Of a DNA stretch of 41,363 nucleotides, positions 16,628 to 26,266 are shown one piece after another (the stretch's first letter is position 1; every line of letters begins with the position of its first letter). The notes below the pieces were generated by a model. It ran no database searches. It saw nothing but the letters and a program-made list of their open reading frames with translations, and had not been told where the DNA came from. This stretch comes from Myxococcales bacterium. Lineage in GTDB: Bacteria; Myxococcota_A; Polyangia; Polyangiales; Polyangiaceae. The translations under genes were made by a program, and so were the position numbers. The stretch is from the NCBI GenBank assembly GCA_025359105.1, contig JANYHK010000033.1, positions 1 through 41,363 on the forward strand, written 5' to 3'.

Positions 16628-17698
16628 ATGGCCATGCTCGCCCGGGCAATCGACTCGCGAGGCCTCCGCGCCCTTTCGGACGTGACCGCCGAGCTTCTCC
16701 GCGTCTTCCGCACCGAGCCGGACAAGCACGCCGCGCACCGCCTCGCCGCGCCCATCATGGCGCAGGTCTCGCGGGATCCGGACTTCCTCGCCGGCGCGCT
16801 CGAGGCGCACCTCCGGACGCCGGGCGCGCTCGACGCGCGAAACTACCCGGTCGTCTCGCTGAAGTCGGCGAGCAATCCGTACTTCGAGATCGCGATCAAC
16901 TGCTGGATCCCGCTGCCGACGGCCGACACGAACGTCACGACCAAGGCGATCCACCACCACGGCACGCTCCTCCTCACGACGGCGACCATCTTCGGGCCGG
17001 GCTACGAGCACTGGCTCTTCGACCGCCCGTCGCTCGCCGATCAGGGCGAGGAGCGCTTCACCATGCGCCTCCTCGAGCGGGCGCCGCATCCGCTTCACCA
17101 CGTCACGTTCGTCGACGCGTGGCTGCCGCACGTGCCCATGTACCCGAGCGAGCTGACGGTCACCGCCGCCCTGTGGAGCGGCAGCGAGCCGACGACCTGG
17201 AAGGACTTCGTCAAGCGCATCCCCGCGCTGAAGAAGAACGAGAAGCGCCTCCGCGCGGCGGCTCGGCGGCTCGGCCTGGCCAAGCAGCTCGACGTGAAGG
17301 TGATCGACTACTTCGACTACTTTCCGGTGCAAGACGGCTTCCGCGGGATGCGCGAGCGCCAGGAGTTCGCGCTCGGGCCGAACGCCGAGCACCTGAAGAG
17401 CCTCTTCCACGTCCTGCAGCGCACGGGCAACGCGCACCTCGCGCCGCTCCTCCGCGAGAGGCTGGCGTTCGCGCAGCCTCCGGCGCGCGCCGCTGGCGAG
17501 GCCCTGCTCGACGACTTGAACCACGACCGCCCCATCTTCGGGTACCTCTCCGAAGGGCACTTCAACATCCCGTTCGCGAACTTCACGAAAACCGAGATCG
17601 AGCACGCCCTCCGCGCGCTCCCGCCGAGAGACTCCCATGGCCGCAAACTCGCTCCCGCGCCGCATCATCAAGCACATCCTGGCGCCCATCCTGAGTGA
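16628..17698 (+). CDS. Unknown protein with histidine clusters, coupled to fkbM
   Basis: 356 residues from ATG 16628, with a weak AAAGGG site upstream. I do not recognise a named family. The middle part 'NPYFEIAINCWIPLP' (83-97), three consecutive histidines at 109-111 followed by a strand-like 'GTLLLTTATIF', then H157/H158 and H168, looks like a beta-rich metal site and could be a cupin-type barrel. The C-terminal half is helical and basic. No signal peptide or membrane segment is evident. The 3' end overlaps the fkbM gene by 62 bases, an unusually long overlap that suggests either real coupling or an extended tail: the last 26 or so residues are His/Pro/Ala-rich and may be the by-product. 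It is divergent from the Wzy operon across 148 bases. Confidence 0.7.
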   Translation: MAMLARAIDSRGLRALSDVTAELLRVFRTEPDKHAAHRLAAPIMAQVSRDPDFLAGALEAHLRTPGALDARNYPVVSLKSASNPYFEIAINCWIPLPTADTNVTTKAIHHHGTLLLTTATIFGPGYEHWLFDRPSLADQGEERFTMRLLERAPHPLHHVTFVDAWLPHVPMYPSELTVTAALWSGSEPTTWKDFVKRIPALKKNEKRLRAAARRLGLAKQLDVKVIDYFDYFPVQDGFRGMRERQEFALGPNAEHLKSLFHVLQRTGNAHLAPLLRERLAFAQPPARAAGEALLDDLNHDRPIFGYLSEGHFNIPFANFTKTEIEHALRALPPRDSHGRKLAPAPHHQAHPGAHPE

Positions 17699-18476
17699 GC
17701 AGACCTACGGGCTGCTCCAGACGGTGGCGATGAGCTGGGACATCCGCTCCGGCTCGATGACGGAGCCCGAGGTGGACCTCGTCCGCCTCTCGACGCGACC
17801 GGGCGAGACGGTCATCGACATCGGCGCGAACTACGGGCTCTACTCGTACCACGCGTCGCGCGTCGTCGGACCGAACGGGAAGGTCTACGCCTTCGAGCCG
17901 GTGCCCTTCACCGCGGCGACGTTCCGGCGCATCGCGAAGGTCCTCCGCTTCGATCAGGTGGAGCTCTACGAGAAGGCCGTCGGCGAGAAGGCCGGGACGC
18001 TCGCGCTCCGCGTTCCCATCAGCGACATGGGGAGCATCATCGCCGGCACCGTGCACGCCGCCGCGCGCAACAACGAACGCCCCGGTAAGAGCCAGCACGC
18101 TCGGTTCGAGAAGAGCAAAGAGATCACCTGCGACGTCGTCGCGCTCGACGACGTCCTCGCGGGCGCGAAGGACGTCGCCCTCATCAAGTGCGACATCGAG
18201 GGCGCCGACTACTTCGCGCTGAAGGGCGCGCGCCGCATCATCGAGGAGAACCACCCGACGATCATCTGCGAGATCAACCCTTGGTTCCTCGAGGGACTGG
18301 GCCTGAAGGTCGAAGATCTCGTCGGCTTCTTCACCGAGCGCGGCTACCGCCTCTACCACTACAAGGACCGCCGGCTCGTCCCGACGGAAGTCGCCGACGT
18401 GGTGGAGGACAATTGGGTCTTCGTGCACCCCTCCCGTGCGGATCGGCTGGCGTCGGTGCTGCCCGGCGTGGGCTGA
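17637..18476 (+). CDS. FkbM-family SAM methyltransferase
   Basis: 279 residues, usual size for FkbM. Motif I is ETVIDIGANYGLYS (about 57-70); 'VYAFEPVPFTAATFRRI' follows as strand 2 with the acidic SAM-ribose contact; 'IKCDIEGADYFALKGA' and 'IICEINP' are the hallmark later motifs. FkbM enzymes O-methylate sugars, lipids or polyketides; in this locus a glycan hydroxyl is the likely target. ATG 17637 lies within the end of the upstream unknown gene and has a GAGAG element seven bases before it. No obvious hairpin follows; the next plus-strand gene starts 430 bases later. Confidence 0.88.
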   Translation: MAANSLPRRIIKHILAPILSEQTYGLLQTVAMSWDIRSGSMTEPEVDLVRLSTRPGETVIDIGANYGLYSYHASRVVGPNGKVYAFEPVPFTAATFRRIAKVLRFDQVELYEKAVGEKAGTLALRVPISDMGSIIAGTVHAAARNNERPGKSQHARFEKSKEITCDVVALDDVLAGAKDVALIKCDIEGADYFALKGARRIIEENHPTIICEINPWFLEGLGLKVEDLVGFFTERGYRLYHYKDRRLVPTEVADVVEDNWVFVHPSRADRLASVLPGVG

Positions 18477-18509
18477 TCTCACGGCCCCGCATCGTGTGAC
18501 CGTTGGGGG

Positions 18510-18737
18510 TCAATCCTGTTCGGCGGCGGCGATCACCACCAGATCGTCGAACCGCCCAACGAGCGCGGGCGCGTTGGCCTGAAGATACGATCTGCACGCA
18601 TCGACATCGAGGCTCGACGTGATCAGCGCGACGACATCGGCGCGATCCTGCATCCGGGACGCCTTGAGCTTCATATAGACGAGCGGCGCGGCATCGATGA
18701 CAGACCCTGGCGCTAAGTGCGGCCGAGCGAGCATCAC
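18510..18737 (-). pseudogene. C-terminal remnant of an AbiEii-like nucleotidyltransferase
   Basis: A 75-residue frame starting GTG-ATG, with an in-frame TAG a few codons upstream. 'LVYMKLKASRMQDRADVVALI', followed by about 30 residues of helix ('DACRSYLQANAPALVGRFDDL'), is the tail pattern of small nucleotidyltransferases in which the Lys and Arg-Gln-Asp face the active site. The GGS...DxD nucleotide-binding half is missing. The best reading is a decayed or truncated gene, distantly related in architecture to the intact cassette at 36257-37095. A short independent gene cannot be excluded. Confidence 0.5.
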
Positions 18738-18767
18738 GGGAGTGTGCCATGCCTAACTGAGGCTAAG

Positions 18768-18781
18768 TGTTCAAAAGAACA
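18768..18781. promoter_or_regulatory. Perfect palindrome TGTTC-AAAA-GAACA
   Basis: This inverted repeat, five bases per arm around AAAA, sits in an AT-rich island between the nucleotidyltransferase remnant and the long sugar operon starting at 18906. It could be an operator. No matching second site was found in the window. Confidence 0.25.
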
Positions 18782-18905
18782 TAGATAGTCCAGCCCGTGC
18801 CAATCGGCCTGGCATCCTTCCTACCCCCCGTGGCATAACCGCCCGCTGAATGTACGGCGGTGCTTGAACGACCAAGCACTAAGGGGTCAGAAGTAAGGAT
18901 CTTTC

Positions 18906-20027
18906 ATGCGCGTGCTCGTGACAGGTGGGGCGGGGTTCATCGGGTCGCACGTCGTCGATCGGCTCGTCGCGGGCGGGCACGAGACGGTCGTGCTCGACAG
19001 CCTCGATCCGCAGGTCCATGGCGCGAACGCGTCGCGTCCGTCGTACCTCTCGCCGAAGGCCGAGCTCGTCGTCGGCGACGTGCGCGATCGCGCCGCCGTC
19101 GACAAGTGCATGAACGGGGTCGACGCGGTCTTCCACCTCGCGGCGGCCGTCGGGCTGGCGCAGTCGATGTACGAGATCGAGCGCTTCAGCGACGTGAACG
19201 TCCGCGGCACGGCGATCGTCCTCGAGAGCGCGCTCAAGCACAAGAACCGGATCAAGAAGCTGCTCGTCGCGTCGTCGATGTCGCTCTACGGCGAGGGGAG
19301 TGTCTCGTGCACCATGTGTGGCACCTCCGATCCGCCGCTTCGCCCCGAGGCGCAGCTCGAGGCGAAGGACTTCGAGGTCCACTGCCCCAAGTGCGGCGAA
19401 GTCGCGCAGCCGGCTCCCACCCGCGAGACCGCGCGGCTGGTGCCGACGACGGTGTACGCGATCACCAAACGTGACCAGGAAGAGATGGTCCACTGCGTCG
19501 GCGCCGCGTACGGCATCCCGACGGTGGCGCTCCGCCTCTTCAACGTCTACGGCCCGCGCCAGGCGCTCTCGAACCCGTACACGGGCGTCGCGGCCATCTT
19601 CTCGTCGCGCCTCCTGAACAAGAACCAACCCGTCGTCTTCGAGGACGGACAGCAGACGCGTGACTTCACGCACGTCAGCGACATCGCCGAGGCGTTCGTC
19701 GCATCGCTCACCGCGGAGAAGGCGCGGGGCGTGACCTTGAACGTCGGCGCCGGGCGCCCGCACACGCTCTCCAGCCTCGGCGCGCTCCTCGCGAAGGAGA
19801 TCGGCGGCGTCGAGTGGAAGCCCACCATCACGCGCCAGTTCCGCGCGGGGGACATCCGGCACTGCACCGCCGACACGACGCAGCTCGAGCGCGTGCTCGG
19901 CTTCCGACCCCGCGTCCTGTTCGAGGACGGCGTGAAGGATCTCGTCGCGTGGGTGCGCGCGCAGAAGCCGGTCGACAAGGTGGACCGCGCGATGAGCGAG
20001 CTCACCGAACGCGGGCTCGTGGGCTGA
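18906..20027 (+). CDS. NAD-dependent nucleotide-sugar epimerase with inserted zinc ribbon
   Basis: 373 residues. Extended [11 protein letters not shown] (7-14), 'VFHLAAAVG' (75-83), SSMSLYGE (123-130), Tyr184/Lys188 in YAITK, '[10 protein letters not shown]', and a C-terminal sugar-binding region. Between the active-site Ser strand and the catalytic Tyr is an insertion of about 45 residues carrying CTMC (C135, C138) and CPKC (C160, C163), a four-cysteine zinc ribbon. This makes the protein longer than a typical GalE-like enzyme. Start: AAGGA lies five to six bases before ATG 18906. It is the first gene of the operon running to 26126, with UDP-glucuronate decarboxylase 19 bases downstream. It probably epimerises a UDP-sugar, but the substrate is unknown. 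Confidence 0.88.
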   Translation: MRVLVTGGAGFIGSHVVDRLVAGGHETVVLDSLDPQVHGANASRPSYLSPKAELVVGDVRDRAAVDKCMNGVDAVFHLAAAVGLAQSMYEIERFSDVNVRGTAIVLESALKHKNRIKKLLVASSMSLYGEGSVSCTMCGTSDPPLRPEAQLEAKDFEVHCPKCGEVAQPAPTRETARLVPTTVYAITKRDQEEMVHCVGAAYGIPTVALRLFNVYGPRQALSNPYTGVAAIFSSRLLNKNQPVVFEDGQQTRDFTHVSDIAEAFVASLTAEKARGVTLNVGAGRPHTLSSLGALLAKEIGGVEWKPTITRQFRAGDIRHCTADTTQLERVLGFRPRVLFEDGVKDLVAWVRAQKPVDKVDRAMSELTERGLVG

Positions 20028-20046
20028 GGCAAAGGGGAACTTAGAG

Positions 20047-20978
<932 letters not shown>

Positions 20979-20982
<4 letters not shown>

Positions 20983-22259
20983 TCGCGGCGAGCGAGGCAC
21001 GACCCGCCGTGCCGGTCGCGAGGAGCTCGCTGCGCGCCGCGCGCAAGGCGATCGTGTTCGTCACGTACAACGGCGTGCTCGATCCGCTCGGCATGAGCCA
21101 GATGCTCGCGTACCTCGAGCGTCTGAACCGGGAGTGGCGCGTCCACATCCTGAGCTTCGAGCGCCCCGACAAGCTCGCCGACGTCGGGCGCGTGCGATCC
21201 ATGGAGCTACGCCTGTCGGAGCAGGGCATCGGCTGGGTCCACCTGCGGTACCACAGTCGCCCGAGCCTCCCGGCCACGACGTACGACATGCTCGCTGGCG
21301 TCGTCGCGCTGCGCCGCCTGATCGCGCGCGAAGGGGTCGGCCTCGTGCACGCGCGCGGGTACCTGCCGATGGAGATCGCGTCGAACGCCTCGCGCCGCGT
21401 GCCGATGCTCTTCGACATCCGCGGCCTCCAGGCCGAGGAGTACGTCGACGGGGGCGTCTGGAAGGAAGGGGAGCTGAAGTGGCGCCTCGCGAAGCGCTCC
21501 GAGCGGCGCTTCTTCCGCAGGGCATCGGGCGCCGTGGTGCTCACCAAGGCGATCCGGCCGTACGTGCAGGAGCGCTTCGGCGAGCTCCGCCGCGACGCGC
21601 CGCCCATCGCCGTCATTCCTTGCTGCGTCGATCTCGAACGCTTTCGGTTCCAACCGGACGCGCGCGCGAAAATTCGCGCGGATCTTGGCGTGTCAGACGA
21701 CACGACGGTGTTCGTCTACTCGGGCAGCCTCGGCACCTGGTACCTCGCGGGCGCGATGGCGCGCTTCGTCCGCGCGTACCGAGAGGAGACCGGCAAGAAG
21801 GCGTTTCTGCTTTGGGTCGTGAACAACGACGAAGCGATCGCGCGTCAGGCCAGCCTCGCCGGTGGCCTCGACGAAGGCTCTTATGCGGTCCGATCGGCGA
21901 CGCCCGACAAGGTCCCGGAGTGGCTGTCTGCAGCCGACGCAGGGCTAGCGCTGATCAAACCGTGCTTCTCGAAGAAGTCGTCGTCGCCGACGAAATACGC
22001 CGAGTACCTCTCGGTGGGCCTCCCGATCGTGATCAGCCGCGACGTCGGTGACGGCGCGGAGATCGAGCGCGCGGACGGCGCCGTGGCGCTCGGCGAAACG
22101 ATCGACGACGCCGAGCTCACCCGCGGCGCGCGCGCCATCGATGCCCTGGCGACCCGCGGGCGCGCATTCTTCCGTGGCGTGGCCGAGCGCCTCTTCGACG
22201 TCGAAAAGGTCGCTATCCCGGTATACCTGAGCCTTTACGAGAAACTGGTACCTCGATGA
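20979..22259 (+). CDS. GT4 glycosyltransferase
   Basis: 426 residues from ATG 20979, in an ATGA overlap with the decarboxylase. The frame stays open upstream but that part is antisense-like and runs through the previous gene. N-terminal Rossmann domain begins '[20 protein letters not shown]' near residue 24; '[10 protein letters not shown]' and '[13 protein letters not shown]' mark the acceptor side. C-terminal half has '[13 protein letters not shown]' and '[19 protein letters not shown]', where Glu sits at the second acidic position of the GT4 EX7E region. Predicted soluble and cytoplasmic. It overlaps the next GT4 gene by four bases, so the two transferases should be made in equal amounts and may add successive sugars. 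Confidence 0.88.
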
Positions 22260-23374
22260 AAGTTGCGTGCCTCACCCCGTACCCGCAGGACACCGTCCCC
22301 GGGCAGCGCTTCCGGATGGAACAGTGGGCCAAACACCTGGCCGCGATGGGCATCGACATGGACTTCGTGCCGTTCCTGCGGCCCGAGACGATGCAGTACC
22401 TCTACAAGCCCGGTCGCATGCTCGAGAAGTCTCGCGACGTCCTCGCCGGGTGCCTCGAGCGCGCGATGTGGTCGCTCCGCCGCGCGCGCGAGTACGACGT
22501 CGTCATCATCCAGCGCGAGGCCATCCTCCTCGGCGTCGATTGGATCGAGCGCTACCTCTCGCGGCACGTGCCGACGGTCTTCGACTTCGACGACGCCGTC
22601 TGGCTGCCCAACATCAGCGCCGCGAACCGCGCGGCCGGCTTCGTGAAGGGCTTCAAGAAGATCGACCGCATCCTCGGCATGGTCACCACGGTCTCGGCCG
22701 GTTGCGAGTACCTGGCCGCGCACGGTCGAAGGTTCAATGCCGACGTTCACATCACTCCGACGAGCATCGATCTGGGCACCTATTCGCCCCCGCGCGAGCA
22801 CGTTCGCGGCGACGTGCTCGAGGTCGGCTGGACCGGCTCGGTCACGACGGGGCCGTACTTGAAGCTCGTCGCCGGCGCGCTCGCGACCGCCGCGAAGCGT
22901 ATCCCGATGCGCCTTTGGGTTCTCGGGGCCGATCTCGAGGTGCCTGGGGTCGAGGTCCACTGCGAGAAATGGACGGCCGAGCGCGAGGTACCGGTGATCC
23001 GGACGTTCGACGTCGGGCTCAAGCCGATGCCGAAGGAGGACTGGGTCAAGGGCAAATGCCCGATGAAGGAGATCCAGTACATGGCCCTCGGGATCCCGTG
23101 CATCGCGACGCGCTACGGCACGAGCGTCGAGTCGATCGAGCAGGGTAAAAATGGCCTCTTGTGCGACACCGACGACGAGTGGGTCGAGGCGCTGGTTCGC
23201 TTCACCGACGTGGACACGAGGACGCGCATGGGCTCCCTGGGCCGTCGCGTCGTCGAGGAGCGGTACTCGTCGGAGGTCGCCGCCAAGGCCTTCGCCGGAG
23301 CGCTCGAGTCGGCGCGCCGGCGCTTCCGTTCGAACCGCACGGTGCAGGGCGCCGAGCTGCGCGCGTCGAAGTAG
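22256..23374 (+). CDS. GT4-like glycosyltransferase
   Basis: 372 residues, coupled by ATGA to the preceding transferase. 'LTPYPQDTVPGQRFRMEQW' near residue 6, 'YDVVIIQREAILLG' (about 80-93) and 'VFDFDDAVWLPN' near 116 are typical of a group of GT4-like enzymes found in O-antigen loci; the C-terminal 'VGWTGSVTTGPYL', 'FDVGLKPMP' and 'KEIQYMALGIPCIAT' form the nucleotide-sugar site. No membrane segment. The next gene, asnB, starts five bases after the stop. Donor sugar cannot be named; with the decarboxylase just upstream, xylose is one possibility for either transferase. Confidence 0.88.
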   Translation: MKVACLTPYPQDTVPGQRFRMEQWAKHLAAMGIDMDFVPFLRPETMQYLYKPGRMLEKSRDVLAGCLERAMWSLRRAREYDVVIIQREAILLGVDWIERYLSRHVPTVFDFDDAVWLPNISAANRAAGFVKGFKKIDRILGMVTTVSAGCEYLAAHGRRFNADVHITPTSIDLGTYSPPREHVRGDVLEVGWTGSVTTGPYLKLVAGALATAAKRIPMRLWVLGADLEVPGVEVHCEKWTAEREVPVIRTFDVGLKPMPKEDWVKGKCPMKEIQYMALGIPCIATRYGTSVESIEQGKNGLLCDTDDEWVEALVRFTDVDTRTRMGSLGRRVVEERYSSEVAAKAFAGALESARRRFRSNRTVQGAELRASK

Positions 23375-23379
23375 GGCCC

Positions 23380-25287
23380 ATGTGCGGGATCTTCGGCGCC
23401 GTCTTCGTCGAGCCCGGTGAGCGGGTCGACGCCGAGGCCGCCCTCCGCGCGATCGCGTACCGGGGACCCGACGCGTCGAAGATTCACAGGGCGCCGGGCG
23501 TCGTCCTCGGGCACAACCGCCTCGCGATCCTGGATCTCAGCCCCGGGGCGCACCAGCCGATGTTCTCCGCCGACCGCCAGGTGGTCGTCGTTTTCAACGG
23601 AGAGATTTACAATCACCACGAGCTCAGGAAGGAGCTCGTCGCGCTCGGCCACGGCTTCCGCACACGCTCGGACACCGAGGTCATCGTCGAGGGGTACCGT
23701 GCGTGGGGCGACGGCGTCGTCCGACGCCTGGACGGCATGTTCGCGCTCGGGCTCTACGACGCGCGCGCCGAGCGGCTCCTCCTGGCGCGCGATCGCACGG
23801 GGAAAAAGCCGCTCTTCTACGCGCGGGACGGCGGTGCGGTGCGATTCGGCTCCGAGGCCAAGGCCATCGTCGCGTCGGGCGTTTGCGCGGACATGGACCC
23901 CGACGCCCTCGTGAGCGTCCTCGCGATGGGCTACACACCCCCGCCGCGTTCGATGTACCGCGGCATCGCGCAGTTGCCGCCGGCGACGTTCGCCGTCGCC
24001 GAGCGCGGCGGAGCGTGGCGCGAGGAGCGCTACTGGCGCGCCCCGTTCGGCGAACCGCCGCTTCGGATGGACGACGATGAGGCCGCCGCCGAGGTCCGCC
24101 GCGCCTTCGAAGCCGCCGTCGTCCGGCGCATGGAGGCGGACGTCCCACTGGGCGCGTTCCTGTCGGGGGGCATCGACTCGACGATCCTGGTGTCGGTGAT
24201 GGCGAAGCACGCGACCCACAAGGTCCGCACCTTCTCGATCGGGTTCTCCGGTGACGAACGCTTCGACGAGACCCGCTACGCGCGCGCGGCAGCGCAGGCG
24301 TTCGGCACCGACCACACCGAGTTCGTCGTCGAGCCGTCGAGCTTCGATCTCGTCGAACGCCTCGTCGCGATGCACGACGGCCCTTTCGGCGACTCGTCGG
24401 CGATCCCCATGTCGATCGTCTGCATGCTCGCGCGTCGCCATGTGACCGTGGCGCTGGGCGGCGACGGTGGCGACGAGCTCTTCTGCGGCTATTCGCGCTT
24501 CCTCGCGGCGGAGCTGGAGGATCGCATCCCGCGGGCCGTGCGCACCGCGGGTGGAATGGTCGAGCGTGCGCTCCCGGATCACGTGCGCTGGATCGGGCCG
24601 TCGTCGCGTGCGCGGCGCCTCGTCCGTCGCGCCGCGCGGCCGCTGCCCGAGCGGCTCCTCGCGTGGACGGGCTACTTCGCGTTCGAGCTCGAGGGCCTTC
24701 TTCGGCCGGAGATCCAGCGATCGTCGGATCTCACACAGCCCGCGGAGACGTCGCGCCGCGCGCTCCACGGCATGGATGGCGCGAGCGTCCTGTCGCGCGT
24801 CCTCGCCCACAATTTCGAGACGTACCTCCCGGGCGATCTCCTCGTGAAGGCTGATCGCGCGTCGATGATGCACAGCCTGGAGGTGCGCGCGCCGTTCCTC
24901 GACACCGCGCTCATCGAGCTCGCCGCCCGCCTGCCCGACGCGACGCGCCGCCGCGGGACGACGACGAAGTGGATCTTGCGCCACGCCTACCGCGACGTCC
25001 TCCCCGAGAGCATCTTGAAGCGCCCCAAGATGGGCTTCGGCGTACCGCTCGGGACCTGGCTGCGGGGGGATTTGAAGCCGTTCATGCTCGATCACCTCGC
25101 CGAAGGGGCGCAGATCTACGAGTGGCTCCAGCCCGCCGCTGTCCGCCGCCTGCTCGACGAGCATTTTGGGCAGGTCGCGGACCACGGCCACCGTCTCTGG
25201 CTGCTCTTGACGCTGCAGGTCTGGTTGAAGAGCCTGTCCGCGCGCGCCGCGCCGCGCGCTTCCGTGGAGGCACCCGCAACACCATGA
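23380..25287 (+). CDS. asnB: Glutamine-dependent asparagine synthase-like amidotransferase (second copy)
   Basis: 635 residues. Cys2 (MCGIFGAVF), 'IAYRGPDAS', 'VVFNGEIYN' (70-78) and SGGIDST (262-268) are intact, so glutaminase and synthetase sites both look functional. 'GGDGGDELFCGY' and 'KADRASMMHSLEVRAPFLD' follow as expected. ATG 23380 is set by the nucleophile Cys having to be residue 2; the frame stays open upstream but those codons lie inside the glycosyltransferase gene. It ends in ATGA with a methyltransferase. It differs throughout from the first copy at 13192, so this is not a recent duplication. It probably amidates a uronic-acid or similar carboxylate in the glycan; inferred from context. 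Confidence 0.92.
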   Translation: MCGIFGAVFVEPGERVDAEAALRAIAYRGPDASKIHRAPGVVLGHNRLAILDLSPGAHQPMFSADRQVVVVFNGEIYNHHELRKELVALGHGFRTRSDTEVIVEGYRAWGDGVVRRLDGMFALGLYDARAERLLLARDRTGKKPLFYARDGGAVRFGSEAKAIVASGVCADMDPDALVSVLAMGYTPPPRSMYRGIAQLPPATFAVAERGGAWREERYWRAPFGEPPLRMDDDEAAAEVRRAFEAAVVRRMEADVPLGAFLSGGIDSTILVSVMAKHATHKVRTFSIGFSGDERFDETRYARAAAQAFGTDHTEFVVEPSSFDLVERLVAMHDGPFGDSSAIPMSIVCMLARRHVTVALGGDGGDELFCGYSRFLAAELEDRIPRAVRTAGGMVERALPDHVRWIGPSSRARRLVRRAARPLPERLLAWTGYFAFELEGLLRPEIQRSSDLTQPAETSRRALHGMDGASVLSRVLAHNFETYLPGDLLVKADRASMMHSLEVRAPFLDTALIELAARLPDATRRRGTTTKWILRHAYRDVLPESILKRPKMGFGVPLGTWLRGDLKPFMLDHLAEGAQIYEWLQPAAVRRLLDEHFGQVADHGHRLWLLLTLQVWLKSLSARAAPRASVEAPATP

Positions 25288-26126
25288 ACCACGAAATTGG
25301 CAACGCTGACGCCCGGACGGTGGAGGGCTTCGGGGACGAATGGAGTCGCTTCGATCAGCGCGCGATGAGTGACGCCGAGGCGCGCGAGCTCTTCGACGCG
25401 TATTTCGGCGTGTTCCCGTGGAGCGACCTCCCGCCGAACGCGGCCGGGATGGACGTCGGGTGCGGCAGCGGGCGCTGGGCGAAGCTCGTCGTGCCGCGCG
25501 TCGGGCATCTCCACTGCGTCGACGCCAGCGACGAGGCGCTGGCCGTCGCGCGCCGCAGCCTTGCCGACGCTCCGAACGCCACCTTCCATCACGCCAGCGT
25601 CGCCGCGATCCCGATCGCCGACGGCTCGCTCGACTTCGGCTACTCGCTTGGCGTCCTCCACCATGTGCCGGATACCGCGCGCGGCGTCGCCGATTGCGTT
25701 CGTAAGCTGAAGCCGGGCGCACCGTTTCTGCTTTACCTCTACTACGCGTTCGACAACCGCCCCGCCTGGTACCGCGCGGTGTGGCGCGCGAGCGACGGCG
25801 CTCGCCGCGTCATCTCGAGCCTGCCGCTCGGCCTGCGCTACGCCGCGAGCCAGGTCATCGCCGGCACCGTCTACCTGCCGCTCGCGCGCGGCGCGTCTCT
25901 GCTCGAAAAGGCCGGACTCGCGGTCGAGAACCTGCCCCTCGCCGCGTACCGCGACCGCAGCTTCTACGTGATGCGCACCGACGCGCTGGACCGTTTCGGC
26001 ACGCGGCTCGAGCAGCGCTTCACGAAGCGCGAGATCACCGAGATGATGCAACGCGCCGGTCTCGAGCGGATCCGGTTCAGCGATCGTGTGCCGTACTGGG
26101 TCGCCGTGGGTCACAAGTGCGTGTAA
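25284..26126 (+). CDS. Class I SAM-dependent methyltransferase
   Basis: 280 residues. Motif I 'GMDVGCGSGRWAKLV' (55-69), 'HCVDASDEALAVARR' with the acidic ribose contact, 'SLGVLHHVPDTARGVADCV' near 120-138 (Methyltransf_11-like). The N-terminus 'TVEGFGDEWSRFDQ' matches a group of methyltransferases common in polysaccharide clusters. A hydrophobic patch near 170-200 is amphipathic rather than membrane-spanning. It is translationally coupled to the second asnB (ATGA) and is the last gene of the 18906-26126 operon; a 140-base gap follows. It probably methylates a glycan or glycan precursor, possibly one carrying the amide made by its partner. Confidence 0.86.
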   Translation: MNHEIGNADARTVEGFGDEWSRFDQRAMSDAEARELFDAYFGVFPWSDLPPNAAGMDVGCGSGRWAKLVVPRVGHLHCVDASDEALAVARRSLADAPNATFHHASVAAIPIADGSLDFGYSLGVLHHVPDTARGVADCVRKLKPGAPFLLYLYYAFDNRPAWYRAVWRASDGARRVISSLPLGLRYAASQVIAGTVYLPLARGASLLEKAGLAVENLPLAAYRDRSFYVMRTDALDRFGTRLEQRFTKREITEMMQRAGLERIRFSDRVPYWVAVGHKCV

Positions 26127-26219
26127 GTAGGACGATCTGCTGAACGAGCGCGCAGCGTGCCTCCACGCAAGTCGTCGCCGCGCCTGGACAAATGGGCCTT
26201 TTGGGGGGAATCTCGCCGT

Positions 26220-26251
26220 CCCCTGAACTGGGGTCGGTGCGCCTGCACCGA
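26220..26251 (+). promoter_or_regulatory. Two adjacent hairpins in the leader of the WbpM-like gene
   Basis: CCCC (26220-26223) pairs with GGGG (26230-26233) around TGAACT, and directly after it TCGGTGC (26234-26240) pairs perfectly with GCACCGA (26245-26251) around GCCT. The second stem ends 15 bases before ATG 26267. They could form a terminator without a T-run for the upstream operon or a structured translation leader. Confidence 0.35.
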
Positions 26252-26266
26252 ACGAACGGAAGCAAC

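Noticed and set aside
18800-18835. Sigma-54 promoter with TGGCAT before the long sugar operon
   Set aside because: The -12 element (TTGCA at the required spacing) is missing; the downstream bases are a C-run.
23113-25722. Minus-strand open frame of 869 codons
   Set aside because: Antisense to the second asnB, whose active-site motifs are intact; composition is Arg/Asp/Val low complexity.
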